From assembly GCA_900544285.1 (NCBI GenBank), contig UQUT01000002.1, positions 106,949-170,948 of the forward strand: 64,000 bases of DNA, in the 5' to 3' direction. The DNA is from an uncultured Eubacterium sp. GTDB taxonomy: Bacteria > Bacillota > Clostridia > Oscillospirales > CAG-272. The position numbers were made by a program, and so were the translations under genes. Positions 8,137-15,946 of the stretch are shown here, one piece after another (position 1 is the stretch's first letter; the number at the start of each line of letters is the position of its first letter). Under the pieces are notes generated by a model. It saw only the letters and a list, made by a program, of their open reading frames with translations, was not told where the DNA came from and did no database searches.

Positions 8137-8508
8137 ATGAAATCACTTGCAGAACTTGCAGCAATCAGAGACAAAATGAAAAACAAGGTTGCTCTCCGCG
8201 AAGAATCGGGCGAAACAAGGATCGTTGTCGGCATGGCAACCTGCGGTATCGCGGCAGGCGCACGTCCCGTTCTCAGCACATTCGTTGAGGAAGTCGACAA
8301 GGCAGGTCTCAACGGCAGCGTCGCCGTAACACAGACAGGCTGCATCGGTCTTTGCCGTTACGAGCCGATAGTCGAAGTGCTTCGCGCGGGAGAGGAAAAG
8401 GTCACTTACATCAAAATGACCCCCGAAAAGGCACTTGAGGTTATGGAAAAACACATCAAAGGCGGAAAGCCCGTCGTTGAATACACAATAGGAAATATCG
8501 AAAAATAA
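8137..8508 (+). CDS. Thioredoxin-like ferredoxin-domain subunit (HndB-like)
   Basis: 123 aa with a good AAAGGA ribosome binding site. It has the fold pattern of thioredoxin-like [2Fe-2S] ferredoxins (RIVVGMATCGIAAGARPV, then QTGCIGLCRYEP). Only three of the usual four cluster cysteines are visible: the second, expected soon after ATCGIAAGA, is replaced. I recall HndB-type proteins with the same CGIAAGA spelling, so this may be a family trait in which the domain is structural. It sits 13 bp before the NuoF-like gene and should be a small subunit of the soluble NAD(P)-linked hydrogenase. Confidence 0.85.
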   Translation: MKSLAELAAIRDKMKNKVALREESGETRIVVGMATCGIAAGARPVLSTFVEEVDKAGLNGSVAVTQTGCIGLCRYEPIVEVLRAGEEKVTYIKMTPEKALEVMEKHIKGGKPVVEYTIGNIEK

Positions 8509-8521
8509 GGAGGACTGACAA

Positions 8522-10315
8522 ATGATACGTTCACACGTACTTATCTGCGGCGGTACGGGCTGTACATCGTCCGGCAGCGTCGCGGTACGCGAGGCGATGG
8601 CAAAAGAGCTTGAGCTCGCAGGTCTTTCGGATGAGGTCAAGATAGTTCAGACGGGTTGTTTCGGACTCTGCGCAAACGGTCCTATCATGATTATCTATCC
8701 CGAAGGCACATTCTATTCTCACGTCAAGGTTGACGATGTCAAAGAAATCGTTGAGGAGCACCTCCTCAAGGGAAGACTTGTCGAAAGACTTCTTCATAAG
8801 GAAACCGACGAAGGCGTAACCGAAACGGTTCACTCCCTCTCCGATACGAAGTTCTATAAAAAGCAGCACCGTGTTGCTCTCCGCAACTGCGGCGTAATCA
8901 ACCCCGAAAGCATTGACGAATATATCGGCACGGACGGCTATCAGGCGCTCGGCAAGGTTCTTACGGAAATGAAGCCTCAGGAGGTTATCGATACAATCCT
9001 CGCGTCCGGTCTCCGCGGTCGTGGCGGCGCAGGCTTCCCGACGGGAAGAAAGTGGCAGTTCGCCGCCGACCAGCCCGCAGGCAAGAAATACGTTGTATGT
9101 AATGCAGACGAGGGCGACCCCGGTGCATTCATGGACCGTTCCGTTCTCGAAGGCGACCCGCACGCAGTTCTTGAAGCTATGGCTATCGCAGGCTACGCTA
9201 TCGGCGCAGACGAAGGCTATATCTATGTAAGAGCCGAGTACCCCATCGCGGTTCAGCGTCTTACAATCGCAATAAATCAGGCTCGCGAATACGGACTTCT
9301 CGGCAAGGATATTTTCGGCACGGGCTTCAACTTCGATATCACTCTCCGTCTCGGCGCGGGCGCGTTCGTATGCGGTGAAGAAACAGCCCTCCTCGCTTCC
9401 ATCGAAGGAAAGCGCGGCGAGCCTCATCCGCGTCCTCCGTTCCCCGCTGTCAAAGGTCTGTTCGGCAAGCCCACAATCATAAACAACGTTGAAACGCTTG
9501 CAAACATCGCTCAGATTATAAACAAGGGCGCAGACTGGTTTGCTTCAATGGGTACGGAAAAGTCCAAGGGTACAAAGGTGTTCGCTCTCGGCGGCAAGAT
9601 TACAAACACGGGTCTTGTTGAAATTCCGATGGGCACGACGCTCCGCGAAATCATCGAAGATATCGGCGGCGGTATCCCGAACGGCAAGAAGTTCAAGGCG
9701 GCTCAGACGGGCGGTCCCTCCGGCGGCTGTATCCCCGCTTCCCTTATAGATACTCCTATCGACTATGACAACCTCCTCGCAATCGGATCAATGATGGGTT
9801 CCGGCGGTCTTATCGTTATGGACGAGGACAACTGCATGGTTGATATTGCGAAGTTCTTCCTTGAATTCACAGTCGACGAATCCTGCGGCAAGTGTGTTCC
9901 CTGCCGTACAGGCACAAGAAGACTTCTTGAAATTCTTGAAAAGATTACAAGCGGCAACGGCGAAATGGAAGACCTCGACAAGCTCGAAGAGCTCTGCAAC
10001 TACATCAAGTCGACCTCGCTCTGCGGTCTCGGACAGACAGCTCCGAACCCCGTCGTTTCCACTCTCCGTTACTTCCGTGACGAATACATAGCGCATATCG
10101 TTGATAAGAAGTGCCCCGCAGGCGTATGCAAAAAGCTGCTTCATTATCACATTGACGCCGAAAAGTGCCGCGGCTGTACAGCCTGCGCGCGTCAGTGCCC
10201 GACAAACGCTATTTCCGGCGCGGTCAGAACTCCTCACACAATCGACCCCGCAAAATGTATCAAGTGCGGAGCTTGTATGGCAACATGTAAGTTCGGCGCA
10301 ATCTATAAACAGTAA
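8522..10315 (+). CDS. NuoF-like flavoprotein subunit of NAD-linked [FeFe]-hydrogenase (HndC/HydB type)
   Basis: 597 aa. Domains in order: thioredoxin-like [2Fe-2S] ferredoxin (CGGTGCTSSG and TGCFGLC, residues about 8-50); complex I 51-kDa FMN/NADH domain (GLRGRGGAGFPTG, CNADEGDPGAF, about 160-360); SLBB domain; a four-cysteine [4Fe-4S] motif (ESCGKCVPCRTGT, with a later cysteine); and two C-terminal [4Fe-4S] motifs (CRGCTACARQCP, CIKCGACMATC). This is the NADH-binding, FMN-containing subunit of trimeric hydrogenases, the site of flavin-based electron bifurcation in characterised homologues. It is followed 19 bp later by the catalytic subunit. Bifurcation here is by homology, not shown. Confidence 0.93.
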   Translation: MIRSHVLICGGTGCTSSGSVAVREAMAKELELAGLSDEVKIVQTGCFGLCANGPIMIIYPEGTFYSHVKVDDVKEIVEEHLLKGRLVERLLHKETDEGVTETVHSLSDTKFYKKQHRVALRNCGVINPESIDEYIGTDGYQALGKVLTEMKPQEVIDTILASGLRGRGGAGFPTGRKWQFAADQPAGKKYVVCNADEGDPGAFMDRSVLEGDPHAVLEAMAIAGYAIGADEGYIYVRAEYPIAVQRLTIAINQAREYGLLGKDIFGTGFNFDITLRLGAGAFVCGEETALLASIEGKRGEPHPRPPFPAVKGLFGKPTIINNVETLANIAQIINKGADWFASMGTEKSKGTKVFALGGKITNTGLVEIPMGTTLREIIEDIGGGIPNGKKFKAAQTGGPSGGCIPASLIDTPIDYDNLLAIGSMMGSGGLIVMDEDNCMVDIAKFFLEFTVDESCGKCVPCRTGTRRLLEILEKITSGNGEMEDLDKLEELCNYIKSTSLCGLGQTAPNPVVSTLRYFRDEYIAHIVDKKCPAGVCKKLLHYHIDAEKCRGCTACARQCPTNAISGAVRTPHTIDPAKCIKCGACMATCKFGAIYKQ

Positions 10316-10334
10316 GAAAGGAGCTGCGTGAAAA

Positions 10335-12092
10335 ATGGAAAACATGGTTAATGTAAAAATCAACGGTATCCCCGTTGCCGTTCCCGCCGGCTCGACGATA
10401 CTCGAAGCCGCACGCGCGGCGCATATTGATATTCCCACTCTTTGTTATCTCAAAGGTATAAACGAGATCGGCGCGTGCCGTCTCTGCCTTGTTGAGGTCA
10501 AGGGCGCAAGAGGTCTTATGACCGCCTGCGTGACGACAGTAAACGAAGGAATGGAAATATTCACAAACACGGAAAAGGTTCGTCATAACAGAAAGCTCAA
10601 CCTCCAGCTCGTTCTCTCCACGCACGAAAAGAAGTGCCTTTCGTGCATCAGAAACCAGCATTGTGAGCTTCAGAAGCTCTGCTCCGACCTCGGAGTTGAC
10701 AACGAAGATTATTATGCAGGCTCTAAAATTCATTACGAGCTTGATACAAGTTCTCCCTCTCTTATCCGTGACGATAACAAATGTATTCTCTGCCGTCGCT
10801 GCATAGCGGCTTGTAACGAACAGGGTATCGGCGTTATCAATTCTCTTGACAGAGGCTTTGATACACACGTCGCTTCCGCTTTTGAAAAGCCCCTTATGAC
10901 GCAGGCTTGCGTTGGTTGCGGACAGTGCGTTGTTGCCTGCCCCGTCGGCGCGCTCTATGAAAAGGACGATACCGCAAAGGTATTTGAGGCTATCAGCGAT
11001 CCGACAAAGCACGTTGCCATCTGTATGGCTCCTTCGATCCGCGCAACAATCGGCGAATGCTTCGGCTATGCGCCCGGCACGGATACGGAAGGCAAGCTCG
11101 TTGCGGCGGCAAAGCGTCTCGGTTTTGACGGTGTATATGACATGAACCTCACAGCCGACCTTACAATTCTTGAAGAGGCTACGGAATTCATTGAAAGATT
11201 CACAAGCAAGAAGAATCTCCCGCTCATGACCTCCTGCTCACCCGGCTGGGTCAAGTTCTGCGAGCATTATTTCCCGGAATTCACGGACAACCTCTCAACC
11301 TGCAAGTCTCCTCAGCAGATGTTCGGCGCTATGTACAAAACTTACTATGCAAAGAAGATGGGTCTCGACCCCGCGGATATCGTATTCGTTTCCGCAATCC
11401 CCTGCACAGCGAAGAAGTTTGAGTGCCGCCGTCCCGATCAGAGCGCGGCAGGCAACGGCATTTTTGACGTTGACTACGCCATCACAACGAGAGAGCTCGC
11501 CCGTATGATTGAAAAAGCGGGCATCGACTACGTCACTCTCCCCGATGAAAAATATGACGCTCCGTTCGATATCGGCTCCGGTGCGGGCGCAATCTTCGGC
11601 GCGACAGGCGGTGTTATGGAAGCCGCTCTCCGTATGGCTGCGGAAGTCGTCCTCGGCACAAAGCTCGAAAAGGTTGACTTTGAAGAGGTCAGAGGCACGG
11701 CTCCCATCAAGTACGCAACATACAAGCTCGGTGACGCGACTGTAAGAGTTGCGGTTGCAAGCGGCACAAAGAACGCCAAGGAACTTCTTAATAAGGTCAA
11801 GAGCGGCGAAGTCGAAGTTGACTTTATCGAAGTTATGTGCTGTCCCGGCGGCTGTGTAAACGGCGGCGGTCAGCCCGTTCAGAGCGCAAAGACAAAAGCC
11901 GAAATCGACCTCAAGTCCGTTCGTGCTTCCGTTCTTTACAATGCCGATAAGAACCTCCTCACCTACCGCAAATCTCAGGATAACCCCGCAGTGCTCAAGC
12001 TCTATGAGGAATTCCTTGAGAAGCCCGGCAGTCACAAGGCACACGAAATACTCCACACGTCTTATATCAAGCGCGGAGTATACGAAAACTAA
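10335..12092 (+). CDS. [FeFe]-hydrogenase catalytic subunit (HndD/HydA type)
   Basis: 585 aa. Order: N-terminal [2Fe-2S] ferredoxin domain (about 1-80); the H-x3-C-x2-C-x5-C cluster (HEKKCLSCIRNQHC, about 97-110); two [4Fe-4S] motifs (CILCRRCIAAC, CVGCGQCVVACP); the H-cluster domain; and a C-terminal small-subunit segment (ASVLYNADK to HEILHTSY). Motifs are P1 TSCSPGW, P2 IPCTAKKFE and P3 EVMCCPGGCVNGGGQP. P1 has Ser in place of one Cys of the textbook TSCCP, a spelling I associate with other trimeric bifurcating enzymes. It reduces protons or oxidises H2 in the cytoplasm, coupled to NADH and ferredoxin. It is the last gene of the operon. Confidence 0.95.
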   Translation: MENMVNVKINGIPVAVPAGSTILEAARAAHIDIPTLCYLKGINEIGACRLCLVEVKGARGLMTACVTTVNEGMEIFTNTEKVRHNRKLNLQLVLSTHEKKCLSCIRNQHCELQKLCSDLGVDNEDYYAGSKIHYELDTSSPSLIRDDNKCILCRRCIAACNEQGIGVINSLDRGFDTHVASAFEKPLMTQACVGCGQCVVACPVGALYEKDDTAKVFEAISDPTKHVAICMAPSIRATIGECFGYAPGTDTEGKLVAAAKRLGFDGVYDMNLTADLTILEEATEFIERFTSKKNLPLMTSCSPGWVKFCEHYFPEFTDNLSTCKSPQQMFGAMYKTYYAKKMGLDPADIVFVSAIPCTAKKFECRRPDQSAAGNGIFDVDYAITTRELARMIEKAGIDYVTLPDEKYDAPFDIGSGAGAIFGATGGVMEAALRMAAEVVLGTKLEKVDFEEVRGTAPIKYATYKLGDATVRVAVASGTKNAKELLNKVKSGEVEVDFIEVMCCPGGCVNGGGQPVQSAKTKAEIDLKSVRASVLYNADKNLLTYRKSQDNPAVLKLYEEFLEKPGSHKAHEILHTSYIKRGVYEN

Positions 12093-12098
12093 AAGCAA

Positions 12099-12132
12099 GA
12101 AACCGTCCCTCAAGGGGCGGTTTCCTTTTTTC
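12099..12132 (+). terminator. Terminator of the hydrogenase operon
   Basis: An 11-bp stem GAAACCGTCCC / GGGGCGGTTTC (one G-U) with a TCAA loop, followed by CTTTTTTC. It lies 7 bp after the hydA-like stop. Confidence 0.92.
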
Positions 12133-12985
12133 TACCCTTCTTTTCTTCGAGAAGAAAAGAAGGCAAAAGAAGCTTCAATAATTGTTTTGTGCAAATTTCG
12201 TAACAAGCAAACAGAGGTGATTTTTCATCTCTGTTTTTGTTTTGCTATGTTTGAAAGGAAAGCAGGCAAAAAAACTTTAATTATTTGTTTTGAGCAAACT
12301 TTATATCCTCATCAAAAAAGCGGTCTTTCCCTCCTTTTCGGTTTGCTCTCTGAAAAAAGCAGGCAAAAGAAAATTCGGCTATCAGAAGCTGTACGCAGGA
12401 TTTTTACCCATCCGCACAAAATAAAGCGTTTTCTCAACGCTTAAAATCGGCGCAAGCCAACTCTGACCGCTTCAAGATTCAAACCGCACTTCCGCCTTTG
12501 CCCGGGTAAAGCCGACGTGGCAGAAGAACCCCGACTTGAACTTTTAAGAGGGTTTCGGGATTCCTTTGCCCCTCTCTGCGAGGCCTGCTTGGCTTGCTTC
12601 GCAAGCCAGCGTATCCCAAATTGCTTTCTTTCGTACTTTCTTTTCAAAAAAGAAAGTACATAAAGATAATGAACGGCGTTTGCAGAAGGCTCCACCATTT
12701 GATGATACCTATGCTTCTTACAAATCGCAAAAGACGGCAGGATTGGAGGGAAGATCCATCCCGTCTATGCGAGGCCTGCAAAGGTGCTTTTCACCGCTTG
12801 CAAATCCATCCCCTGCATTGTTGGCACCCGCAAGAGAAGCAAATCTTTTTTGATTTTCCCCCACTCCTGCAGGCACAAAAGCTCCTCACGAAACATAATA
12901 ACTCCGCGGCTCCGGCGCACCTTTTCTCTTATCCTTTCGCTCTTCCGTTTTAACTCAAAAAACCCCGATTATTCAGGGCTTTTCC
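12131..12985 (+). repeat. Non-coding repeat block (copy A) with several palindromic units
   Basis: About 850 bp without a convincing gene. It holds degenerate copies of a palindromic unit, a CTTTTCTTTGAAAAGAAAAG-like hairpin followed by GGCAAAAGAAnCTT, near 12135-12175, 12241-12280, 12340-12385 and 12630-12665. Its 3' part (about 12830-12980) aligns by eye with 42205-42345: CGCAAGrGAAGCAAA, GCAGGCACAA and AATAACTC appear in the same order, and each copy ends in an AAAACCCC hairpin. Small open frames here have no ribosome binding sites or family features and look like repeat artefacts. Confidence 0.75.
12955..12985 (-). terminator. Hairpin terminator for spoIIID
   Basis: Read on the minus strand, AAAAGCCC pairs with GGGTTTTT (one G-U) around a roughly 10-nt loop and runs into TTTTTTG. 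It lies just beyond the spoIIID stop at 12989, and it also closes the repeat block on the plus strand. Confidence 0.6.
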
Positions 12986-12988
12986 GTT

Positions 12989-13273
12989 TTATACTTTTGT
13001 ATATTCTTTTTGTTCCTTCTCTTTTTTCAGCTCGGAATATTTGCGTTTTGTCGCCTCTCCTCCGCGCATATGCCTTTCGGATTTGTTCCTTTCAAGCACC
13101 TCCTTGACCCTTGCCGCAAGCACCGGAGCAAAGACGGCGAGCCTTTCTGTGACATCCTTATGCACAGTCGATTTGCTTACCCTGTAAACCCTTGCCGCCT
13201 CTCTGACTGTGGCATTGTTTTCCGCTATGTATTCGCCAAGCACGGTGGCGCGTTTCATGGCAATATCTTTCAA
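12989..13273 (-). CDS. spoIIID: Stage III sporulation transcriptional regulator SpoIIID
   Basis: 94 aa from a TTG start at 13271-13273. The upstream reading frame is open, but GGGAGG at 13282-13287 (minus strand) sits 7 bp before the TTG and the protein then begins MKDIAMKRATVLGEYI, matching known SpoIIID N-termini. The helix-turn-helix VREAARVYRVSKSTVHKDVTERL and the RHMRGGEATKRKY tail are diagnostic. SpoIIID is a small DNA-binding activator/repressor acting in the mother cell during sporulation. The B. subtilis protein is 93 aa, so the length is normal. It is monocistronic here. Its presence is the clearest sign that the host is a spore former. Confidence 0.93.
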   Translation of the reverse strand: MKDIAMKRATVLGEYIAENNATVREAARVYRVSKSTVHKDVTERLAVFAPVLAARVKEVLERNKSERHMRGGEATKRKYSELKKEKEQKEYTKV

Positions 13274-13325
13274 AATGACGCCTCCCATATATTTTTTCTT
13301 GATAGATATATATGAAAGCGCGCGC

Positions 13326-13363
13326 AAAAAAATTCCCCCTCGCACCTGCGGGGAGGAATTTTT
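13326..13363 (-). terminator. Terminator of the first M6 protease gene
   Basis: A long imperfect hairpin, AAAAATTCCTCCCCGC / GCGAGGGGGAATTTTTTT on the minus strand with one G-U and one mismatch, running directly into seven Ts, 3 bp after the stop at 13366. Confidence 0.9.
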
Positions 13364-13365
13364 AT

Positions 13366-15795
13366 TTATTCGGTTTTCTTCTTTCTGATTACCGCCGGAA
13401 GCACGCCGGCGATAACCGCAACGACGACAAGCACTATGACTATGACATACGTCGGAACGGTAACGTTTTTTGAAGGGACGGGAGTCGTCCCGGTCGACGA
13501 GGTTTCAACCGGCTGTACGGAGGTCGTCTCAACCGGCTTGTCGGACGCCGTTGTCACGACGTTCCCGTTTGCGTCCTCCCATTTGGCATACAGTGTGATT
13601 TCCTCCGCAGAGTCAACCTCCTTTGTGAAATCAAACGGGGACGTCAGCTCCGCATCCTCATACCAGCCGATGAACGTCAGTCCTTCCCTTTCCTTCGGAA
13701 CGGGAATTACAAGCTTATCGCCGACCTCGCACGCAAAGAGCAGATATTTTGACTCCGCTCCGACGAGCTTCAGCCTTGCCGCCTTGCCCGTCTCAACCCA
13801 TTTTGCGTAAAGCGGAAAATCCTCGCATACCGTCTGAGTAAAGCCCATGTCGTAACGGGTTGTGAGTTCGGGATCGAGATACCAGCCGCAGAAGTCAAAG
13901 CCCTTCTTTTGGTCTTCCATGGGGAACGAATATTTCAGCAGTTCGCCGGGCTTAACCTTGACTCCGTACCTTCTGTCAACGGCGGTGATTCCTTTGAAGA
14001 AGTATACGTAATAATAGTCCGTGCGGGGCTTTTTCTCAACGCTTGTATAAACGTGATACGTTCTCTGCCTCGTGCCGTTTTTGCCCGTGACGATCACCTT
14101 GAGAAAATATTTTGTGTTCGGCTCCAGCCCGTCAATTGTGAAATCGAAATTGTCGTCGCCGTCGGGGAGCATGGTTTTTACAATGCCGTTGCTCTCGTCG
14201 GGCTTGTCGTTTTTGGACATAATCACCTTTATTTCGGAAACACTGTCCTTGAAATAATCCGTTATGTGCGCCTTGACGCTTATCGACCTCGTCGCTTTTT
14301 CGTCAAAGGAAATGATGAAATCCGGAGAGAGCTTCGGCTCAAAATCGACGGTTACCGTCATTTCGTTTGCCGCATATGAGCCTTTTTTGACGGTCACCGT
14401 GAAAAAGAAGTCCGCCGACTGCGCTTTTGTCAGCGAGGTATAACTCGCCCTGCTGATGGGAAAACGGTATTTCGACGAGCCGGACTCAAACGTGTATTCC
14501 GAGCCGTCCATTGAATTATCCGTATATCGGAAGCCGCAATTCGTCGTGCCTATTTCGCCGATGCCCATTGGCACAACGGCGGGGTCGTGACCGTAGCCGT
14601 GACTGTTCGGCGACGAAAATATGCTTACGGGCGCTGCGTTTTCATCTATGTGCCATATCATAATTCCCATGCTTGTGGCGCTTATGACGTCAAACTGCGT
14701 TTCTCCGTCCTCGTGATATCTGTTTTCTATGAGATAATATTCCTTCGGATTCGGAGTGTTTATCCTTAAAATATTATATTCTCCTTTTTTGCTGTGACGG
14801 GAATAGAGTGTGTAATCGCCGCTCTTTGTAATCGTCGTCGCCGTCTGAATTCCGACGCTGACAGCGCACGCGGGGTCCATATATGAAGGTCCCGTGCCGC
14901 TCGGTCTGCCCGAAAATTTATTGTGCGAGCCGCCCGACATAAGGCTGACGTTGCTTGCGTAGTTCCATTTTGTCCCTTCATCGTTCGTATCGTAAAGGTC
15001 GGGCGCGCCGATGAAATGTCCCAGCTCGTGAGCGAATATGCCGATTGTCTGCAAGGTGGTCGCCTTTGCGTATTCGCCGATACGCACAAAGCTCGACCCG
15101 ACCTTCACCCCGTTCAGGGTGACTGGTGCGCCGCCGGTATAATGACCCCAGACGCCGAAGGCGAGCTTATGAATTGGGCTTGCGGAGCTTGTCGAACATT
15201 CATATCCGCCGCAAACGAAAACTATTGCAAGCTCGTCATAGGAAAGTTTGCCGTCCTTATTTTTATCGAATTTTGAAAAGTCGACATATTTTCCCGTTTC
15301 CCTGAGAGCGGCTTCGCGCGAGGAGGCGTCCTCTTCATGATCGCTTCCCGTCTTTGCCATCGGGTGCTTATGCGGAACGACAACTTCGACAATACCGTCG
15401 TTTACCGCCCCGTCCTTGCCGACATAGTTTTCCTCCGCCGGATAGAAATAAAAGCTACCGCCGGAAACCTCCTGATAATATTTTTTAAGGGAGGTGTTGC
15501 TGTCCGCAAAGAGGATATCCGCCCAGTATTTATCGGACGAGTCGCACCATTGTTCGCCGTAATACGGCGAGGTTTTATCATTGAAAAGGCGTTTGCTGTC
15601 GCTCTGGTCAAAATCGTTTTTGCCGTTGCCGTTTGCGTCAAAAGAGATTTTTATAACAAGCAGCGGTATCGGCGAAAGGCCTTCGGCATTCGGAGCCTCC
15701 GGTGTTTCCGCCGCGAAGGCGGAAGGCATAAAAGCAAATATAATTGCCAGCGTCAAAGCGATCAGCGACGCACATTTTACAGCAGATTTTTTCAT
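13366..15795 (-). CDS. Secreted, membrane-anchored M6-family metalloprotease
   Basis: 809 aa. Signal peptide at residues 1-28 (cut after AFA). The M6 (immune inhibitor A-like) peptidase domain carries the zinc motif HELGH at 256-260 followed by FIGAPDLYDT. Two Asp-rich calcium-type loops precede it (DANGNGKNDFD about 53-63 and DKNKDGKLSYDE about 177-188). A fibronectin-like region follows. Then come two Listeria-Bacteroides (InlB B-type) repeats ending LYAKW, a Thr/Ser/Pro linker, and a C-terminal transmembrane helix (VIVIVLVVVAVIAGVLP) with KKK stop-transfer. It should degrade proteins at the cell surface. It is a tandem paralogue of the frameshifted gene upstream. GGAGG precedes the ATG. 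Confidence 0.9.
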   Translation of the reverse strand: MKKSAVKCASLIALTLAIIFAFMPSAFAAETPEAPNAEGLSPIPLLVIKISFDANGNGKNDFDQSDSKRLFNDKTSPYYGEQWCDSSDKYWADILFADSNTSLKKYYQEVSGGSFYFYPAEENYVGKDGAVNDGIVEVVVPHKHPMAKTGSDHEEDASSREAALRETGKYVDFSKFDKNKDGKLSYDELAIVFVCGGYECSTSSASPIHKLAFGVWGHYTGGAPVTLNGVKVGSSFVRIGEYAKATTLQTIGIFAHELGHFIGAPDLYDTNDEGTKWNYASNVSLMSGGSHNKFSGRPSGTGPSYMDPACAVSVGIQTATTITKSGDYTLYSRHSKKGEYNILRINTPNPKEYYLIENRYHEDGETQFDVISATSMGIMIWHIDENAAPVSIFSSPNSHGYGHDPAVVPMGIGEIGTTNCGFRYTDNSMDGSEYTFESGSSKYRFPISRASYTSLTKAQSADFFFTVTVKKGSYAANEMTVTVDFEPKLSPDFIISFDEKATRSISVKAHITDYFKDSVSEIKVIMSKNDKPDESNGIVKTMLPDGDDNFDFTIDGLEPNTKYFLKVIVTGKNGTRQRTYHVYTSVEKKPRTDYYYVYFFKGITAVDRRYGVKVKPGELLKYSFPMEDQKKGFDFCGWYLDPELTTRYDMGFTQTVCEDFPLYAKWVETGKAARLKLVGAESKYLLFACEVGDKLVIPVPKEREGLTFIGWYEDAELTSPFDFTKEVDSAEEITLYAKWEDANGNVVTTASDKPVETTSVQPVETSSTGTTPVPSKNVTVPTYVIVIVLVVVAVIAGVLPAVIRKKKTE

Positions 15796-15824
15796 TGGGT
15801 TCCTCCGGTTTCAGGGATAATCAC

Positions 15825-15853
15825 ATTACATATCATTATTTTTCCAAAATCAA
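15825..15853 (-). promoter_or_regulatory. Promoter of the first M6 protease gene
   Basis: TTGATT (minus, 15848-15853), 17-bp spacer, TGTAAT (15825-15830), about 30 bp before the start codon. Confidence 0.6.
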
Positions 15854-15907
15854 CGCAAGAAATATTTTTCGCCGTTTTGACAATATCTCCGCTTTGTTTT
15901 TGTGTAT

Positions 15908-15938
15908 TATTACAACCCCTCCTTTGCGGAGGGGTTGT
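15908..15938 (-). terminator. Hairpin between the two M6 protease genes
   Basis: A perfect 13-bp inverted repeat, TTACAACCCCTCC / GGAGGGGTTGTAA, with a 5-nt loop, 9 bp beyond the stop of the upstream M6 gene. The downstream side on the minus strand is not T-rich, so it may be a weak terminator or an mRNA-stabilising end. Confidence 0.6.
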
Positions 15939-15946
15939 AATGACTT

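Noticed and set aside
12441..12698. Minus-strand open frame of 85 aa in the repeat block
   Set aside because: It lies wholly inside the non-coding repeat block, has no ribosome binding site, and its basic Ser/Arg-rich translation is typical of repeat DNA.
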